The notes under the pieces were generated by a model. The model searched no databases and was not told the origin of the DNA. It worked only from the letters and a program-made list of their open reading frames with translations. Below are positions 9,295 to 19,311 of a DNA stretch of 64,000 nucleotides, one piece after another. Origin of the DNA: Paenibacillus sp. FSL R7-0204. Lineage in GTDB: Bacteria > Bacillota > Bacilli > Paenibacillales > Paenibacillaceae. Both the position numbers and the translations under genes were made by a program. Position 1 is the first letter of the stretch. Each line of letters begins with the position of its first letter. Location: NCBI RefSeq assembly GCF_038002225.1, contig NZ_JBBOCA010000001.1, positions 4,092,001 through 4,156,000 of the forward strand, in the 5' to 3' direction.

Positions 9295-9780
9295 TTAGGG
9301 CAAATATGTGATTTTGTCAGTCATTGGTGTTCTCTGCTTGGCAGCAGGCACTTCCGAGGGATACCCTACGGCAAGCACTGCAATAACATCCTGCTCTTCA
9401 GGAACGCCAAGCACCTCACGGCCCTTGGCCGTACCGCCGAGTGAAGACCAGAACACACCTGCACCTGCCTCATGGGCGGCCAGCATGAAATTCTGGATAT
9501 AGCAGGACACAGCCATGATGTTCTCTTCACGCTCTATTGTCGTAGCAGCAGACTTGGATAAGACTCCAATCAATAACGGAGCACCGCCGAAATCAGTCTT
9601 ATGGTTCAGCGCTGCCCGGGTCTGCGGCCCAATGAACAGCAGCCCCCACGGCTCATTCATCCGGTGGTTCGGAGCATAGCTGGCAGCCTCCAGCCAAGTA
9701 TTCAGCTCCTCCTCTTTAATCGGGTCTGGCCGGAAGGCTTTGATCGTTCTTCTAGTTTGAATAGTATCGATGATAGTCAT
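9295..9780 (-). CDS. Nitroreductase-family FMN oxidoreductase
   Basis: A 161-residue single-domain nitroreductase. The N-terminal RRTIKAFRPDPI motif binds FMN phosphate, ASYAPNHRMNEPW is the family's substrate/flavin segment, and GAGVFWSSLGG lies in the C-terminal half. Such enzymes use NAD(P)H to reduce nitroaromatics, quinones or flavins in the cytoplasm. It has a clear AAGGAG site before the ATG at 9780. It lies 44 bp upstream of the exporter pair in the same direction, so read-through into the exporter genes is possible. Confidence 0.88.
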   Translation of the reverse strand: MTIIDTIQTRRTIKAFRPDPIKEEELNTWLEAASYAPNHRMNEPWGLLFIGPQTRAALNHKTDFGGAPLLIGVLSKSAATTIEREENIMAVSCYIQNFMLAAHEAGAGVFWSSLGGTAKGREVLGVPEEQDVIAVLAVGYPSEVPAAKQRTPMTDKITYLP

Positions 9781-9924
9781 AGTTGGTCCACTCCTTCGGT
9801 TGTATTTGTATCCACATGGTAATAAGCATATCTCTTTAACACGGTGAATTACAAGACTTTATAAGTAGATTGGAACATTATGTATATGGTGTTAATGATT
9901 TTTATGCTGAAAGTGAATTGGCTC

Positions 9925-9985
9925 CTGGGCAAAAACAGCCCAGCAAACTCCGCCTTAGCGGAGATTCCTGAGCTGTTCTTTTGGA
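9925..9985 (-). terminator. Terminator after the ketopantoate-reductase-like gene
   Basis: Minus-strand hairpin with an inner perfect stem CTCCGC-TAAG-GCGGAG and outer AACAGCTCAG pairing with CTGGGCTGTT, followed by a T run (GTTTTTG). It lies 50-110 nt past the stop codon at 10035. Confidence 0.75.
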
Positions 9986-10034
9986 GGAGTTGATCTGTTC
10001 ACATGTTCATCTGTACTCCGTGCATCCGTTCATC

Positions 10035-10976
10035 CTAAGCCTGCTCCAGCGCATATTTCCTCATCGTCTGCTGCTTGAAATCATCCCACGCCGGTGTAGA
10101 CAGACGGGCTAGCTGCATCAGAGGTTCAAAGGCTTGATAGAGCGCGGCAATCTCGCTGAATGAGCCATCGATCAGTTTCATGAAGGGCAGCTTTTGTAAC
10201 AATCTCAACCCTTGGGCGAGCAGTGCCGGGTGCTTCTTCGCCCCTTTAACCAGGGACGCGGGATTAACGGGTAAGCCCAGCGCGGAGAGCACGCGGAACC
10301 CTTCATCCATTAGGGCAACTGCCTGTTTCCAGCGGGCGGAGTCTTTGCTTGCTTTTGCCAGATCAAAATCATAGAGATAAATGACCGACATAACCGGGAG
10401 AATTGAAACAATGTGACTCAGGAGCCAGGCGTTAATATCCTGCGAATAATCCAGCTTATACTTCGTCTGCCGGAAGGCCTCCGCAAGCTCCGTCTTGAAC
10501 GGAATGTCACCCTCCAGACTGCCCAGCACCATTTTGCCGCCACCGCTTACAACGATGACACGCCCGTCTTCCTCACGGGTCCCCCCGTTAATCTGGAAGC
10601 CAAACGCAATATTCTGCGGAATCCGGCTATTCTCGTTGAAGAACTGCTGCATCCCGCGGGTATCCCCGTTATTGCCGACAAGCACAATATTCTTACTTCC
10701 GTTATCCGCCAGCGCCGGCAGCACCGCAGGGAAGTCATTGTATTTCATCACTACGAAGATCAGATCATAGACATCGTCCCTCCTCAGTTCGGATATAACC
10801 TTCACCTGATCCACAGTCGTTTTGCGCTGAAAATAATGCCGGAGGACCAGTCCGTCCTTCTTCAATTGGCCCGCCCGCTTCGTTCTGGCCAGCATGGTGA
10901 CCTCATTCCCGCCCTGTACCAGCACATGTGCCAAATAACTGCCTATTACCCCTGCACCGATCACTAATATTCGCAT
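10035..10976 (-). CDS. Ketopantoate reductase (PanE/ApbA) family protein
   Basis: NADP-binding Rossmann fold starting MRILVIGAGVIGSYLAHVL with the GxGxxG motif at the very N-terminus, then a helical C-terminal domain. The family's classic member reduces 2-dehydropantoate to pantoate for coenzyme A synthesis. However, this lone copy has no pan neighbours and may act on another substrate. I place the start at the ATG at 10976 after GAGAGGGG. An upstream in-frame start at 11021 would add 15 residues before the Rossmann motif and would overlap the palindrome at 11013-11030. Confidence 0.82.
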   Translation of the reverse strand: MRILVIGAGVIGSYLAHVLVQGGNEVTMLARTKRAGQLKKDGLVLRHYFQRKTTVDQVKVISELRRDDVYDLIFVVMKYNDFPAVLPALADNGSKNIVLVGNNGDTRGMQQFFNENSRIPQNIAFGFQINGGTREEDGRVIVVSGGGKMVLGSLEGDIPFKTELAEAFRQTKYKLDYSQDINAWLLSHIVSILPVMSVIYLYDFDLAKASKDSARWKQAVALMDEGFRVLSALGLPVNPASLVKGAKKHPALLAQGLRLLQKLPFMKLIDGSFSEIAALYQAFEPLMQLARLSTPAWDDFKQQTMRKYALEQA

Positions 10977-11012
10977 CTCGAATCCCCTCTCCGCTTCAAA
11001 CACTTGTATTAA

Positions 11013-11030
11013 AATGAACATCTGTTCATT
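11013..11030. promoter_or_regulatory. Palindromic operator candidate
   Basis: AATGAACA-TC-TGTTCATT, an 18-bp palindrome with perfect 8-bp arms, lies 37 nt upstream of the ketopantoate-reductase-like start. Its size and symmetry resemble TetR-family operators. No tetR-like gene is adjacent. Confidence 0.5.
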
Positions 11031-11152
11031 AGATTAGCAGCGGGGACTCTACTAGCGCAATTGCCAATGGTGCCGTGGATGTCAATTACTGAACAAACCC
11101 GGGTAAATTGTACATTAGCCGCACAGGGCCGCAGGGCTGCATGCAGACAGGT

Positions 11153-13513
11153 TCATTCCATCATCTGCGTATGAACGGCCACGATCAGCATATCCATATG
11201 CCGGGCATGCCGCAGCAGATATTGAACAAAGCTCACTCTGAACAAGCTGCGCAGGAAGGGTCTGCGGGACTGGCCGATGATTACCTGCGTAGTCTGCATG
11301 TCATTCATCCGCTGGAGCAGATGCTTATAGAGATGCTTGCGGCTTCCCGCCTCCGTGATGTCCATTACCCCGCCCAGCCGTTCGGTCAGAGCCTTCAGCG
11401 TATCCAGCCGCTTCTGCTCCTCCGCCGTCTTCATGCGGGCACAGTGTACGTAGTGTACATGCCACTCCGCCTTCAGGCGGTGTGCAATGCGGAAGCCGCG
11501 GCGGACCAGCCGTTCAGCCTGCGGTCCTGTGTCTACACAGACGAAGATGACCTCCCGTCTGCTCCAAGGTCCGCGCAAGGCTGGCTCCCGTTCCCAAGCC
11601 TCCAGCCGCTCATCCACATCATCGGCAATCTCGCGCAGGGCCAGCTCACGCAGGGCGATCAGATTGCCGATTTTGAAAAAAGACTCCAGCGCCTGATTAA
11701 CCTTCTCCTGCGCGTAGATCTTCCCTTCCCGCATCCGCTGCTGCAGCATCTGCGGAGTGACATCAATCAGCTCCACCTCACTCGCCATCCGCAGGATGGC
11801 ATCCGGCACTGTCTCACGCACACGCACACCGGTTAACTGCTCCACCGCATCGTTCAGGCTCTCCAGATGCTGCACATTAACCGTGGTAATAACAGAGATC
11901 CCGTTCTCCAGCAGTTGGATGACATCCTCGTAACGCTTCCGGGTCTGGCTTCCCGGAACATTGGTGTGTGCCAGCTCATCCACCAGCACCACCTCGGGAC
12001 GGCGGGCGATAATGGCCGCTGTGTCCATCTCCGTAAGCTCGGTGGACTGGTAGGCAATCCGCGCTCTCGGAATCATCGTTAATCCGCCCACCTGCTTGCC
12101 GGTTTCCTCTCTCCCATGGGTCTCCAGCAGCCCGATGACCACATCGATGCCTCTGCCCAGCAGCAGATTGCCTTCCTGGAGCATCTTGTAGGTTTTGCCC
12201 ACGCCGGGGGCTGCGCCGATATATACCTTGAAGGTGCCCCGGCGGATGTCCTCAATCCGCCGCTCCAGCTCCCGGCCGGTCAGCCGGTGGAACGGTTCTG
12301 CCGCCATCTTCACGGCGGGACGGACCGGCAGCACCCGTTCTCCTTCCTGCTCGGCACGGTCAGCCATCAGGAACACATCAATATTACGCGTCCGCCGCAG
12401 GACACGGCTGGCAATGGAGCCCTGCCACTTCTCCTGCCAGCGGCTTTTCTGCGAATGCCCCATCACAATTCGGGTGACATTGTTCTGAATGGCATAGCGC
12501 ACAAGCATGGTAGGCAGCATCCGCAGACGCAGCAGCTCCAGCTCCTCGAACCGGGCCTGAATCCGTTCAGTCAGCTTGCGGATGGAGCGCTTGAATACCT
12601 GCTGATCCTTGGTCAGCGGATGGCCGCGCAGGAGGAAGGTAACGATTAGCAGGTCTCCGTTCAGCCGTTTGGCAATCTGCTGTCCTCTTCTAATATAGAG
12701 GGAACCATTCCAGTGATACTGCGCGGATACCAGAATACGCTCTGTCGCGCCTGATGGGCCGATCAGTCCCTCCGCCTCGCGGTGCTTTTCCAGGGAATCA
12801 TTGACCCCTTCCGCCATCAGCCGCAGCGACACCTCACGGAGTACGCCAAGGTTGCCCCTGAGGGATAGTGCCGGATGCGCGCCCTCTCCAAGCACTCCCT
12901 CTTCCAGCCGCTTGAGAATGGTCTCCGGGGACACATCGATCAGCCGTACCTCATCGGCGAGTTCCAGTGTATTCAGCGGCACGGTGCACTCCGCACGGAT
13001 GCCGGTCATTTCATAGATTTGCTCCCCCACACCGGCCAGCTCATAGACATTAATAGTAGTGATTACGCTGATGCCCTGATCCATCAGATAACGGATGTCC
13101 GCAAGCCTGGTCGGGAAGCGGGCCTCCGCACGGTTACGGTGGGCCAGACCATCGACCAGCAGCACCTCAGGGTTGCGCTCCACCAGAGCCTCCAGCGGCA
13201 GATCCTTCTCCTCTTTGCCGTCCTTCAGCCAGTGAATACTGGGCACACGCTCCAGATCGCCAAGCTGCTGAACCGTCTCCGCCCGGCCCATAGTGGAGAC
13301 CGCACTGATCACGACATCGATCCCCTGATGCTTCAGCAGCTTGCCTTCCTCCAGCATATGATAGGTTTTGCCGGAGCCGCTGACCGAGCCGATGATGATC
13401 TTCAGCCGCCCCCGCTGGAGCTGATAGATAGAATATAGAATCTCCTCGGGAGACTTTCGTTTATAGGGCGCCACGGATTCACCTTCTTTCAATAATCTCC
13501 GCACATCCTCCAT
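11153..13513 (-). CDS. Tandem KdpD-N/USP protein without kinase domain
   Basis: A 786-residue soluble protein made of two consecutive copies of the KdpD sensor module (P-loop domain plus universal-stress-protein domain). Module 1 has Walker A GSVSGSGKT (42-50), a Walker B-like VDGLAH (120-125) and a USP domain about 258-385. Module 2 has GAAPGVGKT (433-441), the canonical VDELAH (511-516) and a USP domain about 654-782. There are no transmembrane segments, HisKA or HATPase. Module 1 has lost the conserved Glu of DELAH. It sits downstream of kdpC and is read in the same direction. A role in Kdp potassium signalling is inferred. The start is uncertain: the ATG at 13513 lacks a ribosome site, and a GTG about 14 codons later, after GAAGGTG, is an alternative. 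Confidence 0.8.
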   Translation of the reverse strand: MEDVRRLLKEGESVAPYKRKSPEEILYSIYQLQRGRLKIIIGSVSGSGKTYHMLEEGKLLKHQGIDVVISAVSTMGRAETVQQLGDLERVPSIHWLKDGKEEKDLPLEALVERNPEVLLVDGLAHRNRAEARFPTRLADIRYLMDQGISVITTINVYELAGVGEQIYEMTGIRAECTVPLNTLELADEVRLIDVSPETILKRLEEGVLGEGAHPALSLRGNLGVLREVSLRLMAEGVNDSLEKHREAEGLIGPSGATERILVSAQYHWNGSLYIRRGQQIAKRLNGDLLIVTFLLRGHPLTKDQQVFKRSIRKLTERIQARFEELELLRLRMLPTMLVRYAIQNNVTRIVMGHSQKSRWQEKWQGSIASRVLRRTRNIDVFLMADRAEQEGERVLPVRPAVKMAAEPFHRLTGRELERRIEDIRRGTFKVYIGAAPGVGKTYKMLQEGNLLLGRGIDVVIGLLETHGREETGKQVGGLTMIPRARIAYQSTELTEMDTAAIIARRPEVVLVDELAHTNVPGSQTRKRYEDVIQLLENGISVITTVNVQHLESLNDAVEQLTGVRVRETVPDAILRMASEVELIDVTPQMLQQRMREGKIYAQEKVNQALESFFKIGNLIALRELALREIADDVDERLEAWEREPALRGPWSRREVIFVCVDTGPQAERLVRRGFRIAHRLKAEWHVHYVHCARMKTAEEQKRLDTLKALTERLGGVMDITEAGSRKHLYKHLLQRMNDMQTTQVIIGQSRRPFLRSLFRVSFVQYLLRHARHMDMLIVAVHTQMME

Positions 13514-13516
13514 ATA

Positions 13517-13525
13517 TGCTATAAT
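13517..13525 (+). promoter_or_regulatory. Extended -10 promoter for the secreted repeat protein
   Basis: TGC-TATAAT (TGn-TATAAT) lies about 40 nt before the ATG at 13564, with TAGGAGGAAAATC as ribosome site. No good -35 box is seen, which fits an extended -10 promoter. It falls in the 50-bp gap between two divergent genes. Confidence 0.6.
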
Positions 13526-13563
13526 TTTCTTCTGTACGCCTAACCCACCATAGGAGGAAAATC

Positions 13564-14739
13564 ATGAGCAATTTGAAAAAGTGGCTTTTCAGTATTTTTG
13601 TACTTTGTTTACTGGCGTCGCTGGCCCCTGCTGCATTCGCAGAGGGAACGAGCCCCTCTCCAGAAGCAGCCGCCAAGGAACTGGAGTTTCCGCTAGCCTT
13701 TGACAGGGCAACGGGCGATAAAGTTTCCACCATCGCAGCGGATGGACAAGGTACTATCATCGCCGTATCCAACTCGCCCTACCTGAATATCACACACAAC
13801 AACGGGAACAAGTGGATCTCCCGAAAACTGCCTTCCAGTGACATAAACAACGTCTTTTATGTCAAAGGACGGTACTTCTTATCCGTCTATCATGTGAATT
13901 CTTACCATTCCACGATTGTCAACTACACGTCTGCGGATGGCGACAAATGGACTCCCTTCACCCTAGAATCAAGCAACGGGAAAGCGACAACCATCCGCAA
14001 TGTTCAGTTTTTAAATGGGCAATATGTGCTGACCGGCAGCCAAGCGGATGATATCAGTCCCATATATACGTCCTCTAATGGTGTGAATTGGAAGGAAGCC
14101 GGCCTGTTGCCCGTCGAAGTGCACTACTTGACCTGGAACGGCAACATTTACTCTGCCTACTGCGGGGAGTATGAGTTCTTATCAAGACAACCCATGACGT
14201 TGTCCCGCAACCAGTTCCTGACGGATGCCAGTGACAATCGCTATGCGGAGCTTGTACTGTATACGTCGACCCATTTGACAAGCTGGACCCAGCAATCGGG
14301 AACAGTCAAAAAGGATCTCAGCTACAAGTTTAGTGTGAATGACGTTCCCCAAACGAGCTACAATTTCAAGTTGGAAGGGTATACGCCGGATGGCGTCATC
14401 ACCTTGTATGATGAGAGAAATACATATACCTCCAAGAACGGGATTACGTTTGCCATTCAGAAGGCTCCTTCCGCTGTCGTGAATCCGTTTGGCCGAAGCC
14501 CGATTTATAAGAAGGGCAACACATACTATGCCTTTGTTCGGTACTGGTACAGCCCTGGTGTGGTTTACAGCAAAGTGGGAATTTCGGCAGACCGGGTGAA
14601 ATGGACGATGACGGACCTCGGCAAAACCGTACCTAATGACATGTATGTCATTCAGGCGGGCCGATGGTTTATCGGCTATGGCTATGATAGCAGAATTATG
14701 GTTTCGGAAAACGGCTTGACCTGGAAAAAAATCCGCTAG
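13564..14739 (+). CDS. Secreted propeller-like repeat protein, unknown function
   Basis: A 391-residue exported protein. A lysine start, hydrophobic core and AFA-E cleavage site (about residue 26) give a classic Sec signal peptide. The mature part has repeated short blades of the type YTSxxGxxW (for example VNYTSADGDKW, YTSSNGVNW, MVSENGLTW), resembling BNR/sialidase-type or WD-like beta-propeller strands. No catalytic residues are recognisable. It is transcribed against the surrounding Kdp genes from its own promoter and lies between the kinase-less KdpD-like gene and kdpC. Function unknown; a surface binding protein is a guess. Confidence 0.72.
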   Translation: MSNLKKWLFSIFVLCLLASLAPAAFAEGTSPSPEAAAKELEFPLAFDRATGDKVSTIAADGQGTIIAVSNSPYLNITHNNGNKWISRKLPSSDINNVFYVKGRYFLSVYHVNSYHSTIVNYTSADGDKWTPFTLESSNGKATTIRNVQFLNGQYVLTGSQADDISPIYTSSNGVNWKEAGLLPVEVHYLTWNGNIYSAYCGEYEFLSRQPMTLSRNQFLTDASDNRYAELVLYTSTHLTSWTQQSGTVKKDLSYKFSVNDVPQTSYNFKLEGYTPDGVITLYDERNTYTSKNGITFAIQKAPSAVVNPFGRSPIYKKGNTYYAFVRYWYSPGVVYSKVGISADRVKWTMTDLGKTVPNDMYVIQAGRWFIGYGYDSRIMVSENGLTWKKIR

Positions 14740-14764
14740 CGCATATCCTCAAAAAGACTGTGGG

Positions 14765-14798
14765 AAGCCCGGCAGTGTCCTCGTGATGCTCCGGGCTT
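14765..14798. terminator. Hairpin between convergent genes
   Basis: AAGCCCGG pairs with CCGGGCTT across 18 nt. Neither strand has a strong immediate T run; the minus strand has TCTTTTTG 8 nt after the stem. It lies between the convergent secreted-protein gene and kdpC and could serve either. Confidence 0.45.
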
Positions 14799-14896
14799 GC
14801 TTGCATCTAAATATTCCTTTCTCCCAAAATAAAACTTACTGCTAAAAGCTAAGGAACTGCAACATAGCTTACATATGGGGGACGGTCCGCTCCAGC

Positions 14897-15517
14897 TTAT
14901 TTCGCCATCTCTGTCAGCGCCAGATTCAGCTTCAGCACATTCACCCGTTTCTCTCCGAAAAGCCCCAGATCGCGCCCTTCGGTATGTTCCTTCACCAGCG
15001 CTTCAAGGGTATCTGCCGGAATGCCGGTCAGCTTGCTGATCCGGGGAACCTGCACGAGTGCCGCAGCCGGTGAAATATGCGGATCAAGACCCGAGCCGGA
15101 ATTCGTAATCAGATCCACAGGGAGCTGACTTACAGGGACGCCGGGATTATCCAGCTTCCACTGGGCAATGGAATCCTTGGTCCGCTGCAGCATATCGGGA
15201 TTCGATGGGCCATAGTTATTCGAGCCCGAAGCTTCGGCCTTGTACCCGATACTCGACACACGGCTTTGGAACAGAGCCTGGTTCGTGAAGCTCTGCCCGA
15301 TCAGCGCAGAACCGACGACCTTCCCGGCTGTATCCTTCAGCAGGCTGCCGTTCGCTTGGGCAGGCATCAGCACCTGGGCAAGCGCGGTGGAAGCCAGCGG
15401 ATAGATCATTCCGCAGAGAATAATGAATACGATGCTTAACCTCACTGTAGTGAAGACAAAAGCTGCTGGTGAAGCGGAGTTCTGCTCTCCGTCTGTGTCA
15501 TGATTAGATTGTGCCAT
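14897..15517 (-). CDS. kdpC: K+-transporting ATPase subunit KdpC
   Basis: Accessory subunit of the high-affinity KdpFABC potassium pump, thought to help ATP binding by KdpB. It has a single N-terminal transmembrane helix (about residues 25-48), then the KdpC domain with [35 protein letters not shown] and the C-terminal [10 protein letters not shown]. Its 206 residues include a slightly long polar N-terminus. The ribosome site is AAGGAGGG. It follows kdpB by about 46 bp and ends the operon. Confidence 0.97.
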   Translation of the reverse strand: MAQSNHDTDGEQNSASPAAFVFTTVRLSIVFIILCGMIYPLASTALAQVLMPAQANGSLLKDTAGKVVGSALIGQSFTNQALFQSRVSSIGYKAEASGSNNYGPSNPDMLQRTKDSIAQWKLDNPGVPVSQLPVDLITNSGSGLDPHISPAAALVQVPRISKLTGIPADTLEALVKEHTEGRDLGLFGEKRVNVLKLNLALTEMAK

Positions 15518-15563
15518 GATGATTACGCCCTCCTTGTATAATCAATTGTCTGCCGGACTTCTT

Positions 15564-17597
15564 CTAGATCCATATACTGACGAGCATATCAATCAGCTTG
15601 ATCCCGGCGAATGGAACTGCCACTCCGCCCAGACCATAGATGACAATGTTGCGCGTCAGCAGTCTGGAGGAGCTCATCGGCTTATAGGAGACCCCGCGCA
15701 TCGCGAGCGGAATCAGCAGCGGGATGATGATGGCGTTGAAGATCAGCGCCGAGATAATCGCCGAGCTTGGGGAACCCAGCCCCATGATGTTCAGGGCTTC
15801 CATCTCAGGAATAGCGAGTGTGAACATCGCCGGAATGATCGCAAAATATTTGGCAATATCGTTAGCAATGCTGAACGTGGTCAGCGCCCCGCGTGTCATT
15901 AGGAGCTGCTTCCCGATGGCTACAACCTCGATGATCTTGGACGGATCAGAATCCAGATCGACCATATTGGCCGCTTCCTTGGCAGCAGTTGTCCCGCTGT
16001 TCATCGCCAGCCCCACATCGGCCTGAGCCAGCGCGGGAGCGTCGTTCGTTCCATCCCCGGTCATAGCGACCAGCTTGCCCTCGTTCTGCTCCCGGCGGAT
16101 CACCGCAATTTTATCCTCCGGAGTACTCTCAGCTATAAAATCATCGACCCCGGCTTCACGGGCAATGGTGGCGGCGGTTAGCGGGTTATCCCCCGTACAC
16201 ATGATCGTCTTGATTCCCATGCTGCGCAGCTCGTCGAAACGCTCCTTCATCCCGGGCTTAACTGTATCCTTCAGATAGATCAGTCCGTAGATCCGGTTGT
16301 CAACGGCAACCGCAAGCGGAGTGCCGCCCAGCCGTGCAATGGCATCCGAGTTGGTGTCCAGATCGGACGGCACGGCACCGCCCCGGGACAGCACCCACTT
16401 CTTCACGGAATCGACCGCTCCCTTGCGCACTGAGCGCCCGTCCCGCAGATCCATCCCGCTCATCCGGCTCTCCGCCTTGAACTCAATGAACTCCCCGCCG
16501 TCCGCGAGGCTGGTATCAACCTGAAGCTCCAGCTTCTTCGCCAGCTCCAGGACAGAGCGCCCTTCGGGCGTCTCATCCTTCAGCGAGCTGACCGCCGCCC
16601 AGGCCGCAAGCTCGGCTACTGACGCTTCGCCTACTGCAACGAACTCACTGGCCATCCGGTTGCCGAAGGTAATCGTCCCCGTCTTATCCAGTATCATCGT
16701 GTTGATATCCCCGGCGGCTTCCACCGCCTTCCCGGACATCGCCAGGACGTTGAACTGCGTCACCCGGTCCATTCCCGCAATCCCAATGGCCGACAGCAGC
16801 CCGCCGATGGTGGTCGGAATCAGGCAGACGAGCAGTGCGATCATGACCGGAATCTCCAGCTTCACGCCAATATAATCCGCGATGGGACGCAAGGTGACTA
16901 CGACAATCAGGAAAATAATCGTAAGGCTGATCAGCAGCGTGTTCAGAGCAATCTCATTCGGTGTCTTCTGGCGCTTCGCCCCTTCGACCAGCGAGATCAT
17001 CCGGTCCAGGAACGATTCTCCCGGATCACTGGTGATCCGCACCTTGATCTGGTCGCTGACTACCCGGGTACCGCCGGTCACGGAGCCGAAGTCGCCGCCG
17101 GCTTCCTTAATGACCGGAGCCGACTCCCCGGTAATAGCCGATTCGTCCACGGAAGCCAGTCCCTCGGTCACTTCCCCGTCGCCGGGAATCAGTTCGCCCT
17201 GGCTGACGACTACGATATCGCCTTTGCGCAGCTCAGAGGCCGGCACCTGCTTGACCCCTGATCCCGCCAGTTTATTGGCGGTGATGTCCTGTTTGGTTTT
17301 TTTGAGCGAATCGGCTTGTGCCTTGCCCCGGCCCTCCGCCAGCGCTTCTGCGAAGTTAGCGAACAGCACGGTAAACAGCAGGATGAAGAACACGGTTATA
17401 TTGAAGCCTACCGCATGCTCCGCATGGAAATACCCGGGCGCCAGCACCATAAGCAAGACGATAACCGTCCCAACCTCCACGACGAACATGACCGGATTCT
17501 TCATTAACGTCACCGGGTTCAGCTTCACCAGACTATCCTTGGCAGCACTTAGCAGGATGGGACCCGTCAGCAGCTTCTTTCTGTGTACAGTACTCAT
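15564..17597 (-). CDS. kdpB: K+-transporting P-type ATPase subunit KdpB
   Basis: Catalytic P-type ATPase subunit. The phosphorylation motif DKTGT has Asp304, the actuator-domain TGES is at 157-160, [12 protein letters not shown] marks the hinge region, and membrane helices lie at the N-terminus, around 220-275 and at the C-terminus. Its 677 residues match the family. The conserved TGES serine, the inhibitory phosphorylation site in E. coli KdpB, is present. It lies 18 bp after kdpA. Confidence 0.98.
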   Translation of the reverse strand: MSTVHRKKLLTGPILLSAAKDSLVKLNPVTLMKNPVMFVVEVGTVIVLLMVLAPGYFHAEHAVGFNITVFFILLFTVLFANFAEALAEGRGKAQADSLKKTKQDITANKLAGSGVKQVPASELRKGDIVVVSQGELIPGDGEVTEGLASVDESAITGESAPVIKEAGGDFGSVTGGTRVVSDQIKVRITSDPGESFLDRMISLVEGAKRQKTPNEIALNTLLISLTIIFLIVVVTLRPIADYIGVKLEIPVMIALLVCLIPTTIGGLLSAIGIAGMDRVTQFNVLAMSGKAVEAAGDINTMILDKTGTITFGNRMASEFVAVGEASVAELAAWAAVSSLKDETPEGRSVLELAKKLELQVDTSLADGGEFIEFKAESRMSGMDLRDGRSVRKGAVDSVKKWVLSRGGAVPSDLDTNSDAIARLGGTPLAVAVDNRIYGLIYLKDTVKPGMKERFDELRSMGIKTIMCTGDNPLTAATIAREAGVDDFIAESTPEDKIAVIRREQNEGKLVAMTGDGTNDAPALAQADVGLAMNSGTTAAKEAANMVDLDSDPSKIIEVVAIGKQLLMTRGALTTFSIANDIAKYFAIIPAMFTLAIPEMEALNIMGLGSPSSAIISALIFNAIIIPLLIPLAMRGVSYKPMSSSRLLTRNIVIYGLGGVAVPFAGIKLIDMLVSIWI

Positions 17598-17615
17598 TCT
17601 CTTCTCTCCCTCTCC

Positions 17616-19292
17616 CTACCGTAAAGTCAAATATTCTGCAACCGGACCAAGGACAATCACCGGCAGGAAGGTCAGCGCGCCGATAATCAGCACCGTACCG
17701 ATCAGGATGCCAGTGAATAAGCCGTTGTCTGTGCGGAAGGTTCCAATCGTCTCCGGCACCGGCTTCTTGCGCAGCAGGGAACCGGCAACCGCCAGCATAG
17801 CGATCATCGAGACATACCGGCCCAGCAGCATGACCACCCCGGTGGTGATATTCCAGAAGGAGGTATTATCCGCCAGCCCTTCGAAGCCCGAGCCGTTATT
17901 GGCCGCAGACGATACGTATTCATACAGCACCTGGGTCATTCCGTGGAAGCCGGGGTTACTGATACTGCCTTTACCGAGCTCTGTCAAAAAAGCAGCCGCC
18001 GTCGGCACCAGTATAATCAGCGGGTGAATCAGAATCGCGATGGCGATCAGCTTCATCTCCCGCGCTTCAATCTTGCGGCCCAGGAACTCCGGCGTCCGGC
18101 CCACCATCAGCCCGCACAGGAACACACCGAGGATCGCATACATGAGCATATTGATCAGCCCTACCCCTTTGCCGCCGAACACGTTATTCAGCATCATGAG
18201 GGTCAGCGGGGTAATACTGCCGAGCGGCGTCAGCGTATCATGCATATTGTTTACACTGCCGGTAGTGGCGGCCGTTGTAACGGTGGTGAACAGCGCCGAC
18301 TGTGCGATGCCGAACCGTACCTCTTTTCCCTCCATACTGCCCTGTGAAGCATCTATCCCCATAGCGTTAATCGCCGGGTTGCCCGCACTTTCCGCAGCGT
18401 AATTCACTCCGAGCAATACCACGAACAGCGTCATCATCGCGCCAAAAATCATCCAGCCCTGCCGCTTATTCCCGGCGAACTTCCCGTACATATACGGCAG
18501 AGATGCGGGCAGCAGCCACATGGAGAGGATCTCGAGCACATTGCTCAGCGGACCCGGATTCTCAAAAGGATGCGCAGAGTTGGCTCCGAAAAAGCCCCCG
18601 CCGTTCGTGCCGATGTGCTTAATGGACTCCAGGGAGGCCACCGGACCGATAGCAATCTGCTGGGTCTGCCCTTCGAGCGTAGTGACTTCCAGCGCAGGTT
18701 TCAGTGTCTGTGGCACATGAAGCGCTACAAGCGCCATTGTTACAAGCAGTGCCAGCGGAATGAATATCCGGATATGCGCTTTGACGAAGTCCTCGAAGAA
18801 GTTCCCCACCGAGCGGCGGCCTGTAATCCCTCTGACAAAAGCAACCGCGACCGAGAAGCCGCTGGCCGCCGAGGTGAACATCAGCATCGTCATGACCGCC
18901 ATCTGTGAGAAGTAGGACACGCCGCTCTCCCCGCTGTAATGCTGCAGATTCGTATTGGTGATGAAGCTGATCACCGTGTTGAAGGTAAGGGTCTGCTCCA
19001 TATTGCCAATCCCGCCCGGGTTGAGCGGAAGCCCCTTTTGCAGCCGCAGAAAGAGATAACTGAATACCACCAGTACAATGTTCGTTACGATGAAGCTGAG
19101 CGCATATTTCTTCCAGGACATCCCGCCCCGCTGCTTCAGCCCGATTAGACGAAAAATTCCTTTCTCCGCTGCGCCGAACACCCGGTCTGTCTTGTTCGGT
19201 TCATTCGAGAATACATGATATAGATAAGTGCCCACCGGCTTCACCAGCAGTACGAGTATTAAGATGACGACTACAATCTGCACAATCCCCAC
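17616..19292 (-). CDS. kdpA: K+-transporting ATPase subunit KdpA
   Basis: Potassium-selective channel-like subunit of the Kdp pump, 558 residues with about ten membrane helices. Selectivity-filter-type segments are visible, for example TNGGGFFGANSAHPF and the C-terminal NNGSGF. Translation starts with GTG at 19292, 8-9 nt after AAGGAGGG. The gene follows kdpF by 19 bp. Confidence 0.98.
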   Translation of the reverse strand: MGIVQIVVVILILVLLVKPVGTYLYHVFSNEPNKTDRVFGAAEKGIFRLIGLKQRGGMSWKKYALSFIVTNIVLVVFSYLFLRLQKGLPLNPGGIGNMEQTLTFNTVISFITNTNLQHYSGESGVSYFSQMAVMTMLMFTSAASGFSVAVAFVRGITGRRSVGNFFEDFVKAHIRIFIPLALLVTMALVALHVPQTLKPALEVTTLEGQTQQIAIGPVASLESIKHIGTNGGGFFGANSAHPFENPGPLSNVLEILSMWLLPASLPYMYGKFAGNKRQGWMIFGAMMTLFVVLLGVNYAAESAGNPAINAMGIDASQGSMEGKEVRFGIAQSALFTTVTTAATTGSVNNMHDTLTPLGSITPLTLMMLNNVFGGKGVGLINMLMYAILGVFLCGLMVGRTPEFLGRKIEAREMKLIAIAILIHPLIILVPTAAAFLTELGKGSISNPGFHGMTQVLYEYVSSAANNGSGFEGLADNTSFWNITTGVVMLLGRYVSMIAMLAVAGSLLRKKPVPETIGTFRTDNGLFTGILIGTVLIIGALTFLPVIVLGPVAEYLTLR

Positions 19293-19311
19293 GGATGGCC
19301 CTCCTTAGTAG

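Noticed and set aside
10976..11021. Longer N-terminus for the ketopantoate-reductase-like protein
   Set aside because: Adds 15 residues before the Rossmann GxGxxG motif and overlaps the palindromic operator; the ATG at 10976 has the better ribosome site.
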